NCBI GenBank assembly: GCA_023457255.1
Contig: JAEWMB010000020.1
Coordinates: forward strand, 186,001 to 250,000
Length of the DNA stretch: 64,000 nt
Reading direction: 5' to 3'
Source: Bacillota bacterium
Lineage (GTDB): Bacteria > Bacillota > Clostridia > Lachnospirales > Lachnospiraceae
Position numbers and translations under genes: made by a program. The notes under the pieces were generated by a model. That model had not been told where the DNA came from. It saw only the letters and a program-made list of their open reading frames with translations, and did not search any database. Below are positions 7,459 to 15,460 of this stretch, piece after piece; within the stretch, counting starts at the first letter, position 1, and each line of letters starts with the position of its first letter.

Positions 7459-7974
7459 ATGGAACAAATCAATAATATGTATCCTGATAATAAAGAAGGG
7501 ATGTACGAATTATTATTGGCTCAATTAAAAGCAATGCTAGAGGGGGAGCAGGATATTATAGCAAATTTAAGTAATGCCTCTGCATTGCTGAATCAAGCAT
7601 TGAAAGAGATAAATTGGGTTGGTTTTTACCTTATGAGGCAGGGAAGCTTAATTCTTGGTCCATTCCAGGGGAAAGTAGCTTGTATCCATATTCCAGTAGG
7701 ACGAGGAGTATGCGGAACAGCCGTAAAAGAAGGGAAGACCCAGGTGGTAAAGGATGTTCATGAATTTCCGGGACATATTGCATGTGACAGTGCTTCCAAT
7801 TCTGAAATTGTGGTGCCAATAAAGAAAGATGGTACGATATTTGGTGTATTAGATATTGACAGCCCTATCTTACAACGCTTTGACCATGTGGATGCAGAGT
7901 ATTTGGAACAATTCGTATCATTATTAGTGGAAGGATGTAAGTGGATGAGTAGCATCCAATATGATTTTTGTTAA
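7459..7974 (+). CDS. msrC: Free methionine-(R)-sulfoxide reductase (GAF domain)
   Basis: Reduces free methionine-(R)-sulfoxide to methionine, repairing oxidative damage to the amino acid pool. The 171-residue protein is a single GAF domain with the family signatures NWVGFYL (52-58), LGPFQGK (66-72), GRGVCGTA (81-88), FPGHIACDS (103-111) and NSEIVVPI. The three redox cysteines are present as Cys75, Cys85 and Cys109. They keep the same spacing as Cys84/94/118 of the E. coli enzyme, and Cys109 corresponds to the catalytic one. The ribosome site is GCGAGGTAG. It sits 53 bp after the GyrI-like gene with no terminator between them, so the two may be co-transcribed. Confidence 0.92.
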   Translation: MEQINNMYPDNKEGMYELLLAQLKAMLEGEQDIIANLSNASALLNQALKEINWVGFYLMRQGSLILGPFQGKVACIHIPVGRGVCGTAVKEGKTQVVKDVHEFPGHIACDSASNSEIVVPIKKDGTIFGVLDIDSPILQRFDHVDAEYLEQFVSLLVEGCKWMSSIQYDFC

Positions 7975-8707
7975 TCTTTCTTTTGATCTTTCATTAATGA
8001 AGTGGTATTTTAATCATAACGAAATAGAACTATTGGATATCGAAATGATGAAAGAATGATAATAAGTCTTGATACCACTCGTTTTTCGGTATATAATAAA
8101 TGAGAAATAATAAGATAATAATAGAAGAGGTTGAGAAACACAATGAGAATTCGTAAATAACAACTGTATGTATGATGATGAAAAGAGGAAGCCTGGTGTA
8201 GATTCTGTTTTTAGTGACTAAAAATTAGAAATTCACGCAGCTTAAAAATTGTAATAATAAATTCTCTTTTTCTATTATCATTTAACATACAATAGTTTTT
8301 GCGTCTGGAGTGTTTTTCAGGCTCTTTTTTTGTTATAAAAACATAGAAAGGCATGATGAATGTTTGGCAATAGGATTGCAATAAAAATGATATTGTTAGA
8401 TTAAGCGGTTATATTTTATTTTTTCCTATTATCCAATACTCAGAAGGATTAATATTTGACGTAATCTTTTTTTTAACTTATTATAGATAGAACATAGGAA
8501 ATATCAAATTCATATTATGAATCGTTCTACATTATCTTCCTAATAGCTTTTAACAATACTAAAAATAGATGCTATACAGAAAGGGTTAAATTGTTTCATA
8601 ATCAAAATTATCAAACAATGCAGGTTAAGCCATCTTGTGATAGCAACTATAAAATAACGGTAGGGATTTATTTACACTATGGATATCATTTAGAAATGAG
8701 GGTCAGG
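7975..8707 (+). other. Long non-coding stretch with a promoter and two micro-ORFs
   Basis: AT-rich region of 733 bp. It contains a good promoter (8069-8097). Downstream are a five-residue reading frame (MRIRK, 8143-8160) with an AGAGG ribosome site and a 17-residue one (8168-8221) with none. No clear terminator or known RNA motif was found. The frame of the next gene is open up to 8591, but its real start is at 8708. Confidence 0.4.
8069..8097 (+). promoter_or_regulatory. Predicted sigma-A promoter
   Basis: TTGATA (8069-8074), 17 bp, TATAAT (8092-8097). The next real gene (8-oxoguanine glycosylase) starts 600 bp downstream, so the transcript has an unusually long leader or is a separate RNA. 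Confidence 0.55.
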
Positions 8708-9526
8708 ATGTACCAAATTACAATAGAAAATTTTGATATACGAAAGATTTGTTATTCAGGTCAATGCTTCCGTATGAAAGAAAAAGAAGATAATACATTT
8801 GAAATCATAGCATATGGTCATTATTTAGAAGTTTATCAGACAGAGAATGTATTAACCATGTCCTGTACAAAAACGGAGTTTCATTCCGTCTGGAAGACAT
8901 ATTTGGGTTTGGAGGATGATTATGAAACTATTACAGGCCTTGTAAACGAAGATGACCGGTATATGAAGACCGCAATGTCTTTTGGTTTCGGAATACGTAT
9001 TTTGAAACAAGAATTATGGGAAACTATTGTCTCTTTTTTAATTTCACAGCAAAACAATATTCCGAGAATTAAAAAGAGTATTCAAATGCTCTGTGAACAA
9101 TATGGAGAAAAGAAAACAAACTTAAAAGGTGAGGTGTTTTACACCTTTCCAAAACCTGAAGCACTGCATCAATTGACGGATCGTGAATTAAAAGAATGTA
9201 ATTTAGGTTATCGCAGTAAATATATTCTTAAAACTGCACAAGCAATCGTTGATGGTACGTTTGATTTAGAATTATTGCCGGAATTAAGCTATGAAGATGC
9301 AAGAAAAGAGCTGATGAAATTATATGGTGTAGGGATCAAGGTATCAGAATGTATCTGTTTATATGCTCTCCATCACTTGAATGCTTTCCCTATTGATACG
9401 CACATCCAGAAAGTACTGGATATGAACTATCCTACTGGATTTCCATTTGATAAATATCAAGGTTATTCCGGAGCATTACAGCAATATGCTTTTTATTACG
9501 ATTTATATAAAGCAAAAATAAGTTAG
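8708..9526 (+). CDS. ogg: 8-oxoguanine DNA glycosylase / AP lyase (OGG family)
   Basis: Base-excision repair enzyme that removes 8-oxoguanine and nicks the abasic site. The 272-residue product starts MYQITIENFDIRK, the usual start of the OGG N-terminal TBP-like domain (about 1-95), followed by the HhH-GPD domain (about 95-260). The catalytic lysine is Lys211 in LYGVGIKVSECICLYAL and the catalytic aspartate is Asp230 in FPIDTH, matching Lys249 and Asp268 of human OGG1. Unlike MutY, it has no iron-sulfur cysteine cluster. GAGGG (8698-8702) supports the ATG at 8708. An upstream extension from TTG at 8591 has no ribosome site and is not conserved in the family. Confidence 0.88.
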   Translation: MYQITIENFDIRKICYSGQCFRMKEKEDNTFEIIAYGHYLEVYQTENVLTMSCTKTEFHSVWKTYLGLEDDYETITGLVNEDDRYMKTAMSFGFGIRILKQELWETIVSFLISQQNNIPRIKKSIQMLCEQYGEKKTNLKGEVFYTFPKPEALHQLTDRELKECNLGYRSKYILKTAQAIVDGTFDLELLPELSYEDARKELMKLYGVGIKVSECICLYALHHLNAFPIDTHIQKVLDMNYPTGFPFDKYQGYSGALQQYAFYYDLYKAKIS

Positions 9527-9596
9527 TGGTTATTATAGTTACCGGAGTGGAGAAGATTACTTTGGAGCATTTAAGGCTTTAAACATCAAATACTTA

Positions 9597-9625
9597 TTGA
9601 TAGGCTTTCGAAATACTGGTATGAT
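9597..9625 (+). promoter_or_regulatory. Predicted sigma-A promoter of lacLM
   Basis: TTGATA (9597-9602), a 17-bp spacer and TATGAT (9620-9625) lie 92 bp before the lacL start. I saw no catabolite-response element of the TGWAANCGNTNWCA type nearby. Confidence 0.5.
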
Positions 9626-9717
9626 TTAGAGGAAAACAGCAGTAATTTTACCAGAATAGTCTTCCCATTGCCGGCAGCGGTAAAAGAATAAAAATACGTG
9701 GAAAAGAGAGAGAGAAC

Positions 9718-11634
9718 ATGAAGGCAGATTTAACATGGTTGGATAATCCGGAAGTATTTCGTGTCAATCAGCTAGAAGCTCACAGTGATCACCCGTTTTA
9801 CCAGAGTGAGGATAACATGGCATTAAGTGCTTCCGAGGTTCCCTTTAGCCAAAGCTATACGAAGAACAACTCCTTATTGCAATCGCTAAATGGTATTTGG
9901 AAATTTCGATATTCTGTGAGTGCCAAAGAAAGACCGGAGTATTTTTATCGCGAAGATTTTACCGCGGGCGGTTTCGATGAAATTGCAGTTCCTTGTCATA
10001 TTGAATTAGCAGGTTATGATAAAATCCATTATATAAATACAATGTATCCGTGGGAAGGACATTATTATCGAAGACCTGCTTATAGTTTAGGTAATAGGAG
10101 CCCAAACGGAACCTTTAGTGAGGCTTCCTATAATCCGGTAGGGTCGTATCTGAAAAAATTTGATTTAGAGAAGGGCTTACTTGGAAAAAGAGTATGTATC
10201 AGTTTTGAAGGTGTAGAACAGGCAATGTATGTCTGGTTAAATGGTAAATTTATTGGATATGCAGAAGATAGTTTTACCCCTTCCGAATTTGACTTAACTC
10301 CTTACATAAAAGAAAAAGGAAATATTTTGGCAGTAGAAGTCCATAAAAGAAGTACTGCGGCATTTCTTGAAGATCAGGATTTTTTCCGATTCTTCGGAAT
10401 TTTTCGAAATGTTACCTTATATGCAAAGCCTGAGATTCATATTGAAGATATGTGGATAAAGCCATATTTAAACGAGGATAACACTTCTGGAAAGCTTGGT
10501 CTTGAGCTAAAGATATCAAACCGTATAGAGTTAGGAACAGTAACCTTTAGGCTGCAAAATAAGGAGAATCAGATTATCTTATTAGAAAATATAAAAGCAA
10601 AAGAAAAGCTAAGTTATGAGTCAGCCTTAGTAGACAATGTGATACCTTGGTCTTATAAAAATCCTTACCTTTATACCGTTATTCTTGAAGTATATGATAA
10701 CAAAGGAGATTTGATGGAAATTGTTCCGTATAAGCTCGGATTTCGTAGAATTGAAATTAAGGATAAACTTATTCTTCTTAATGGCAGACGGTTAATCTTA
10801 AATGGTGTTAATCGTCATGAATGGAGTCATACCGGTGGAAGATGTATCAATTTTACCGATATGCAGACCGATATGAGCCTGATTCTTCAAAATAATATCA
10901 ACGCTGTTCGTACCAGCCATTATCCAAATCAGATTCCTTGGTATTACCTATGTGATGATAATAGCATCTATTTGATGTCAGAAACCAACTTAGAATCCCA
11001 TGGTTCCTGGCAGAAGCTGGGGGCAATTGAACCTTCCTGGAATGTGCCTGGTAGTTTACCGGAATGGAAAGAAGCAGTACTAGACCGTGCAAGAACAAAC
11101 TTTGAAGTTTTTAAGAATCATACCTCTGTATTATTTTGGTCTTTGGGGAATGAATCTTACGCAGGAGATAACATTGAGAGTATGAATCGTTTCTTTAAAG
11201 AAAAGGATGATAGCAGACTTGTACATTATGAAGGTGTAGTTAATAATAGAGTCTATGAAGCAAGCATTTCTGATGTTGAAAGCCGTATGTATGCGACACC
11301 CGGACAAATAGCAGACTATCTGGATTCCGCTCCTGCAAAACCGTTTATTCTATGTGAATATATGCATGACATGGGTAATTCCCTGGGAGGCCTAAAATCC
11401 TATATGGATTTGATTGCGCGATATGAGATGTATCAGGGCGGTTACATCTGGGACTTTATCGATCAAGCATTATTAGTAAAAGATGAGGTTACAGGTGAAA
11501 TGGTTCTTCGGTACGGAGGAGACTTTGATGACAGACCTTCTGATTATGAGTTTTCGGGAGATGGAATTGTATTTGCAGATAGAACTGAAAAACCGGCAAT
11601 GCAGGAGGTGAGATATTATTATGGACTGTATTAA
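9718..11634 (+). CDS. lacL: Beta-galactosidase large subunit (GH2, LacL type)
   Basis: Cytoplasmic enzyme subunit that hydrolyses terminal beta-galactosides such as lactose. The 638 residues carry the GH2 sugar-binding domain (about 50-235), the immunoglobulin-like domain (240-345) and the catalytic TIM barrel (345-638). The acid/base Glu479 is in WSLGNES and the nucleophile Glu547 in ILCEYMH. NRHEWS (365-370) and RTSHYPN are also typical. It ends before the C-terminal small domain of E. coli LacZ; that domain is supplied by the next gene, which overlaps the end by 14 bp. The length and the split match the heterodimeric LacL/LacM enzymes of lactobacilli, so this is not a broken lacZ. No signal peptide is present and no sugar transporter is adjacent. 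Confidence 0.93.
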   Translation: MKADLTWLDNPEVFRVNQLEAHSDHPFYQSEDNMALSASEVPFSQSYTKNNSLLQSLNGIWKFRYSVSAKERPEYFYREDFTAGGFDEIAVPCHIELAGYDKIHYINTMYPWEGHYYRRPAYSLGNRSPNGTFSEASYNPVGSYLKKFDLEKGLLGKRVCISFEGVEQAMYVWLNGKFIGYAEDSFTPSEFDLTPYIKEKGNILAVEVHKRSTAAFLEDQDFFRFFGIFRNVTLYAKPEIHIEDMWIKPYLNEDNTSGKLGLELKISNRIELGTVTFRLQNKENQIILLENIKAKEKLSYESALVDNVIPWSYKNPYLYTVILEVYDNKGDLMEIVPYKLGFRRIEIKDKLILLNGRRLILNGVNRHEWSHTGGRCINFTDMQTDMSLILQNNINAVRTSHYPNQIPWYYLCDDNSIYLMSETNLESHGSWQKLGAIEPSWNVPGSLPEWKEAVLDRARTNFEVFKNHTSVLFWSLGNESYAGDNIESMNRFFKEKDDSRLVHYEGVVNNRVYEASISDVESRMYATPGQIADYLDSAPAKPFILCEYMHDMGNSLGGLKSYMDLIARYEMYQGGYIWDFIDQALLVKDEVTGEMVLRYGGDFDDRPSDYEFSGDGIVFADRTEKPAMQEVRYYYGLY

Positions 11635-12592
11635 TCATAAAAATTCAGATAAGTTACAGATTGTTTATGGAGATGTGGTTTTAGGTGTCCACGGAGATGA
11701 TTTCCATTGTCTCTTTTCTTATCAAGCCGGTGGTTTGGAGTCTTTAGTTATAGAGGGAAGAGAGTGGTTATACCGCAGCCCAAAACCTACCTTTTGGCGT
11801 GCCACTACGTGTAATGACAGAGGAAACGGATTCCCTTTACGCTCCGGCATGTGGCTTGGTGCAGATTGTTTTATCAGATGCAGTAATATTATATTAAAAA
11901 TAGATGGCGTTGAGAAAAATCCACAAATTTCACCAGAAAACAATCAATACTCAGAAAAGGAATTTGCTATGAGAGTCTCCGTTATCTTTACGTATGAGAC
12001 AATCACAGTTCCTTCTACAACTGTAGATGTTGAATATGAGGTACTTCCCACAGGCATTATTAGAGTGAACGTTCATTATCATGGCAATCCTAAGCTTCCT
12101 GAGCTGCCGGTTTTTGGTATGCGCTTTCTTATGCCAACCAAGGCAGCTTCCTATCGATATGAAGGGCTATCAGGGGAAACCTACCCGGATAGAATGGCAG
12201 GTGGAGTGGAGGGAATCTATGAGGTAAACGGACTCCCTGTCACGAAGTATCTGGTACCTCAAGACTGTAATGTTCATATGAAAACAAAGTGGGTAGAGGT
12301 CTATAGAAATACGACGAAAGATAATTCAAATCACGGGAATGAACTGTTTGGCATAAAGATTTCCAGCATTCAGAAGGAATTTGCTTTTTCTTGTATTCCA
12401 TATACCGCACAAGAACTTGAGAATGCGGCACATCATGAAGAACTTCCGTTACCAAGACGAACAGTACTTTCTATTCTGGGAGCCTGCAGAGGTGTTGGTG
12501 GAATTAATAGCTGGGGTGCGGATGTCGAAGCAGACTTTCGTATTAATGCCGGAGAAGATATCTTGTATTCCTTCCAGATATCAAAAGCATAG
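11621..12592 (+). CDS. lacM: Beta-galactosidase small subunit (LacM type)
   Basis: Second subunit of the split beta-galactosidase. Its 323 residues correspond to the last third of LacZ (Bgal_small_N fold), a beta-sandwich that completes the active site. Recognisable stretches are SPKPTFWRATTCNDRGNG (51-68), YPDRMAGG (about 188) and the closing WGADVEADFRI. The ATG at 11621 lies inside the last codons of lacL, and the ribosome site AGGAGGTG (11603-11610) is also inside lacL. That indicates translational coupling and roughly equal subunit supply. In LacLM enzymes neither part is active alone. It converges with the AraC-type gene, with no clear terminator between them. Confidence 0.92.
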   Translation: MDCINHKNSDKLQIVYGDVVLGVHGDDFHCLFSYQAGGLESLVIEGREWLYRSPKPTFWRATTCNDRGNGFPLRSGMWLGADCFIRCSNIILKIDGVEKNPQISPENNQYSEKEFAMRVSVIFTYETITVPSTTVDVEYEVLPTGIIRVNVHYHGNPKLPELPVFGMRFLMPTKAASYRYEGLSGETYPDRMAGGVEGIYEVNGLPVTKYLVPQDCNVHMKTKWVEVYRNTTKDNSNHGNELFGIKISSIQKEFAFSCIPYTAQELENAAHHEELPLPRRTVLSILGACRGVGGINSWGADVEADFRINAGEDILYSFQISKA

Positions 12593-12720
12593 GCTTGCTG
12601 CAACTCTGCCATAACCCAAATCGGTTACCAGCGTTCCTATCAAACAGCCAAAGGTATTTTCCGTGAGCCTGATTACCGGATAAAAAACAGGAGATTACGA
12701 GGTTGGTTTTAGGAGAAAAA

Positions 12721-13602
12721 TTAAGCGGAAAAGTTTTTGTTTAAATACTTGTTTCTATATTCGGATGGACTGAAATGATAAAAGCTTTTAAATTTTCGTG
12801 CAAAATAATTATTGTCGGGAAAACCACATAACAAAGCAATTTCTGTAACGGTTTCACCGGTATTTTTTAAAAGTTCTGCACCATAGATTAATCTTAATCT
12901 GATAACATACTGCATTGGAGTAAACTGATAGGTTTCTTTGAAGATTCTGGTAAAGTGTCTTTCTGAAAGGTATGCGGTATCAGCAATTTCTTTTACGGTG
13001 ATTGGAAGTTTATAATTTTTTTCAATGAAGGAAACTGCATTAGCTATCTGAATAATGCCTTGTTCTTTAGTATCCTCGGGCATGTTGTAGTTTCTTGATA
13101 AATAAACGACTAACTCTGTAAAAGCGGAATGTATCATTTCTTTCCAGCCTTCTAGTTTGCTATGGTATTCAGCCATCATCTTCTCCAGCAAAGAATAAAC
13201 GAGTCTATATTCTTTTTCCTTAAGCCTGAAACGACTTTTAAAAACATATTCTTTGGTCATATACGGTTCAATATAAAATAATGCATGGAATCCCGCAGCT
13301 TCTTTTATATGAAAGGTATTATAAAAAAAGAAATCCGGCTTAAACATAATATTACATAATTGAAAATTTCTTGAGTCTTTGTATTCATGCTCCGTATTAC
13401 TTCCAACTACAAAAACATCTCCTTTTTTCACCAAGTGAGTATCTTCGCCCACAAGATGCGAGGTCGTTCCCTCCATTACAATGACTAGTTCGGTAAAATC
13501 CTTGTGAATATGCCTGAAAAAATCTCCGGAATGGTACCCATACTGAATAAAAAATGGAAAACTCATATCTTCATTGAAAAATTTCAACTCCATCTCAAAC
13601 AT
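12721..13602 (-). CDS. AraC family transcriptional regulator
   Basis: A 293-residue sugar-responsive type of regulator. The N-terminal cupin-like ligand domain (about 15-160) contains HIHKDFTELVIVMEGTTSH and HLVKKGDVFVVG. The C-terminal domain (about 190-290) has the two AraC helix-turn-helix units, with ITVKEIADTAYLSERHFTRI and EIALLCGFPDNNYFARKFK-type motifs. The protein is cytoplasmic and binds DNA as direct repeats. It is divergent from the GH43 gene, with 136 bp between starts, and most likely activates that gene in response to a xylan or arabinan oligosaccharide; that target and ligand are inferred. The start at 13602 gives the normal family length. Confidence 0.9.
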   Translation of the reverse strand: MFEMELKFFNEDMSFPFFIQYGYHSGDFFRHIHKDFTELVIVMEGTTSHLVGEDTHLVKKGDVFVVGSNTEHEYKDSRNFQLCNIMFKPDFFFYNTFHIKEAAGFHALFYIEPYMTKEYVFKSRFRLKEKEYRLVYSLLEKMMAEYHSKLEGWKEMIHSAFTELVVYLSRNYNMPEDTKEQGIIQIANAVSFIEKNYKLPITVKEIADTAYLSERHFTRIFKETYQFTPMQYVIRLRLIYGAELLKNTGETVTEIALLCGFPDNNYFARKFKSFYHFSPSEYRNKYLNKNFSA

Positions 13603-13635
13603 TTTAACACCTCGTCTGTTTTATACTATTTATAG

Positions 13636-13726
13636 TCTTAATATTCATAGAAAACCTATAATTAAAGTCTTATTCTTAATATTATATATGTCATAATATG
13701 CTAAGTCAAATTCGATAGGTATCGAA
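13636..13726. promoter_or_regulatory. Candidate AraC-type operator region
   Basis: Two 10-bp direct repeats TCTTAATATT (13636-13645 and 13674-13683) are spaced 38 bp apart. A palindrome TTCGATA-GG-TATCGAA (13711-13726) lies just before the GH43 ribosome site. AraC proteins commonly bind direct repeats in divergent promoters. The region is very AT-rich, so chance repeats are possible. Confidence 0.35.
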
Positions 13727-13738
13727 AGGAGGGTTTCT

Positions 13739-15235
13739 ATGATTTATCAAAATCCTGTCATCAGAGGATTTTATCCAGATCCAAGTGTTTGCCATGCAAA
13801 TGATAAATATTATCTGGTTTGCAGTTCCATGCAGTATTTTCCTTCAGTTCCCTTATTTGAAAGTGAGGATTTGGTAAACTGGACTCAAATTGGACACTGC
13901 CTTACAAGACCCGAGCAGATAGCACTGCACGGAGTCAACAGTTCAGGAGGTGTTTTTGCTCCCTCGATACGGTTTCATGAGGGCAGGTTTTATATGACCA
14001 CCACAAATGCTACCACAAACCAGAATTTTTTTGTTTGGACTGATGATATCTATGGCGAATGGTCAAATCCTATATTGATTGATCAAGATGGAATCGACCC
14101 ATCCCTGTATTTTGAAAAGGGAATAAGCTATTTTATGAGCAATGGTACCGATGCAGCAGGAATATCAGGCATTGTACAATGTGAAATCGATATCACCACA
14201 GGAGAAAAGCTTTCCCCTGGCAAAACAATTTGGCAGGGCTCAGGCGGGCGTTATTTAGAGGGACCTCATTTATATAAAATTAAAGATTTTTATTATCTTG
14301 TAGCTGCAGAAGGAGGAACAGAATATGGGCATATGGTCACCTATGCCAGAAGTACTTCTCCTTACGGTCCTTTTGAAGCTTACCCTGGCAATCCGGTTCT
14401 TACCAACAGAAATCTAGGTGGTTTTCAAATTCAGGGTGTAGGCCATGGAGATTTGATAGAAGCTCCGGATGGAAGCTTTTGGATGCTGCACTTGGGGTTC
14501 CGTCAGACCGGACAGTGGACTACCTTCCATCATTTAGGGAGAGAAGTCTTCGTATCACCTGTAAAATTCCAGGATGATGGATGGTTTACTGCCGGTATTG
14601 ACGGAACTACTCCTGCATATGTCAACATACCTTTTGTTAAAAAAGAGCAGATTTTTCAGACTGTATATACTTTAAATAACACAGATTTTGAGAAGGACTG
14701 GTGTTATTTAAGACATCCATCCAGGGAAAACTACTCTTTATCCCAAAGTCAGATTACTCTAAGTGGCAATACAATCTCATTGGATCAGGTGGATTCTCCA
14801 ACCTTCATAGGATTACGGCAGAAAGAATTCTGCTGTCGTATAGCGTGTGATGTTGAAATTGACCGCGGTGAAGCAGGAATAACTTTATATATGGACGAAA
14901 ACCACCATTATGATGTTGCAATTTCTAAATACCCTGAAGGTTTCCGTGTAATTGAAAGGATATGTATTGGTAATATAAAGTCTATTGAAGCAGAGTATTC
15001 TCTGGGTCATAGTAATCATGCTTCCATTAGGATAGCTTCTAACAGCCAGGAATACCGGTTTTATGTTAAGTTGGAAAACCATGATATTTTTCTAGGTACC
15101 GGAATAACCCGGTATTTATCCTCCGAAGTTGCCGGAGGATTTACTGGTGTTATCATAGGTTTATATGCATTTGACCCAAACTCCGTAAATACTGCAAAAT
15201 TCAGTAATTTTGAATGTGAATACCTGCATGAATAA
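13739..15235 (+). CDS. Glycoside hydrolase family 43 (beta-xylosidase / arabinofuranosidase type)
   Basis: A 498-residue cytoplasmic glycosidase that removes xylose or arabinose units from hemicellulose oligosaccharides. The five-bladed propeller (about 1-300) begins IYQNPVIRGFYPDPSVC. The general base is Asp14 in PDPS, the pKa-modulating Asp120 lies in GIDPSLYF, and the acid Glu174 lies in YLEGPHLYK. A C-terminal beta-sandwich (about 315-496, GH43 C2/DUF1349 type) follows. There is no signal peptide, so the substrate must be imported by a transporter not present here. The ribosome site is AAAGGAGGG. The divergent AraC gene is the likely regulator. The exact specificity cannot be read from sequence. 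Confidence 0.9.
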   Translation: MIYQNPVIRGFYPDPSVCHANDKYYLVCSSMQYFPSVPLFESEDLVNWTQIGHCLTRPEQIALHGVNSSGGVFAPSIRFHEGRFYMTTTNATTNQNFFVWTDDIYGEWSNPILIDQDGIDPSLYFEKGISYFMSNGTDAAGISGIVQCEIDITTGEKLSPGKTIWQGSGGRYLEGPHLYKIKDFYYLVAAEGGTEYGHMVTYARSTSPYGPFEAYPGNPVLTNRNLGGFQIQGVGHGDLIEAPDGSFWMLHLGFRQTGQWTTFHHLGREVFVSPVKFQDDGWFTAGIDGTTPAYVNIPFVKKEQIFQTVYTLNNTDFEKDWCYLRHPSRENYSLSQSQITLSGNTISLDQVDSPTFIGLRQKEFCCRIACDVEIDRGEAGITLYMDENHHYDVAISKYPEGFRVIERICIGNIKSIEAEYSLGHSNHASIRIASNSQEYRFYVKLENHDIFLGTGITRYLSSEVAGGFTGVIIGLYAFDPNSVNTAKFSNFECEYLHE

Positions 15236-15240
15236 AAACT

Positions 15241-15320
15241 AAATCCCTGTATTATAAGCTCTTTTATAGAACAATATCAACTGGTACTATAAAAGAAGTG
15301 TAATATACAGGGATTTTTGT
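15241..15320 (+). terminator. Large nested hairpin, terminator of the GH43 gene
   Basis: Outer arms around AAATCCCTGTAT (from 15241) pair with ATACAGGGATTT (to 15316) followed by TTT. An inner stem pairs CTTTTATAG with CTATAAAAG. It begins five bases after the GH43 stop. Confidence 0.7.
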
Positions 15321-15460
15321 GTTTCTTTTTCTTCTTCTGGAGCACTTTCAATAATTGGCTTAATTAAATCTCGGATCATGACAGGATTGACATTAAATTG
15401 CCAATAATTACTAGTATTCTAATAATAAAATAACTATTTGGCAGAAAAGGAGTAATTAAT

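Noticed and set aside
11600..11640. Frameshift in a single lacZ gene
   Set aside because: The downstream part has its own AGGAGGTG site and ATG, and both products have the lengths of the known LacL and LacM subunits.
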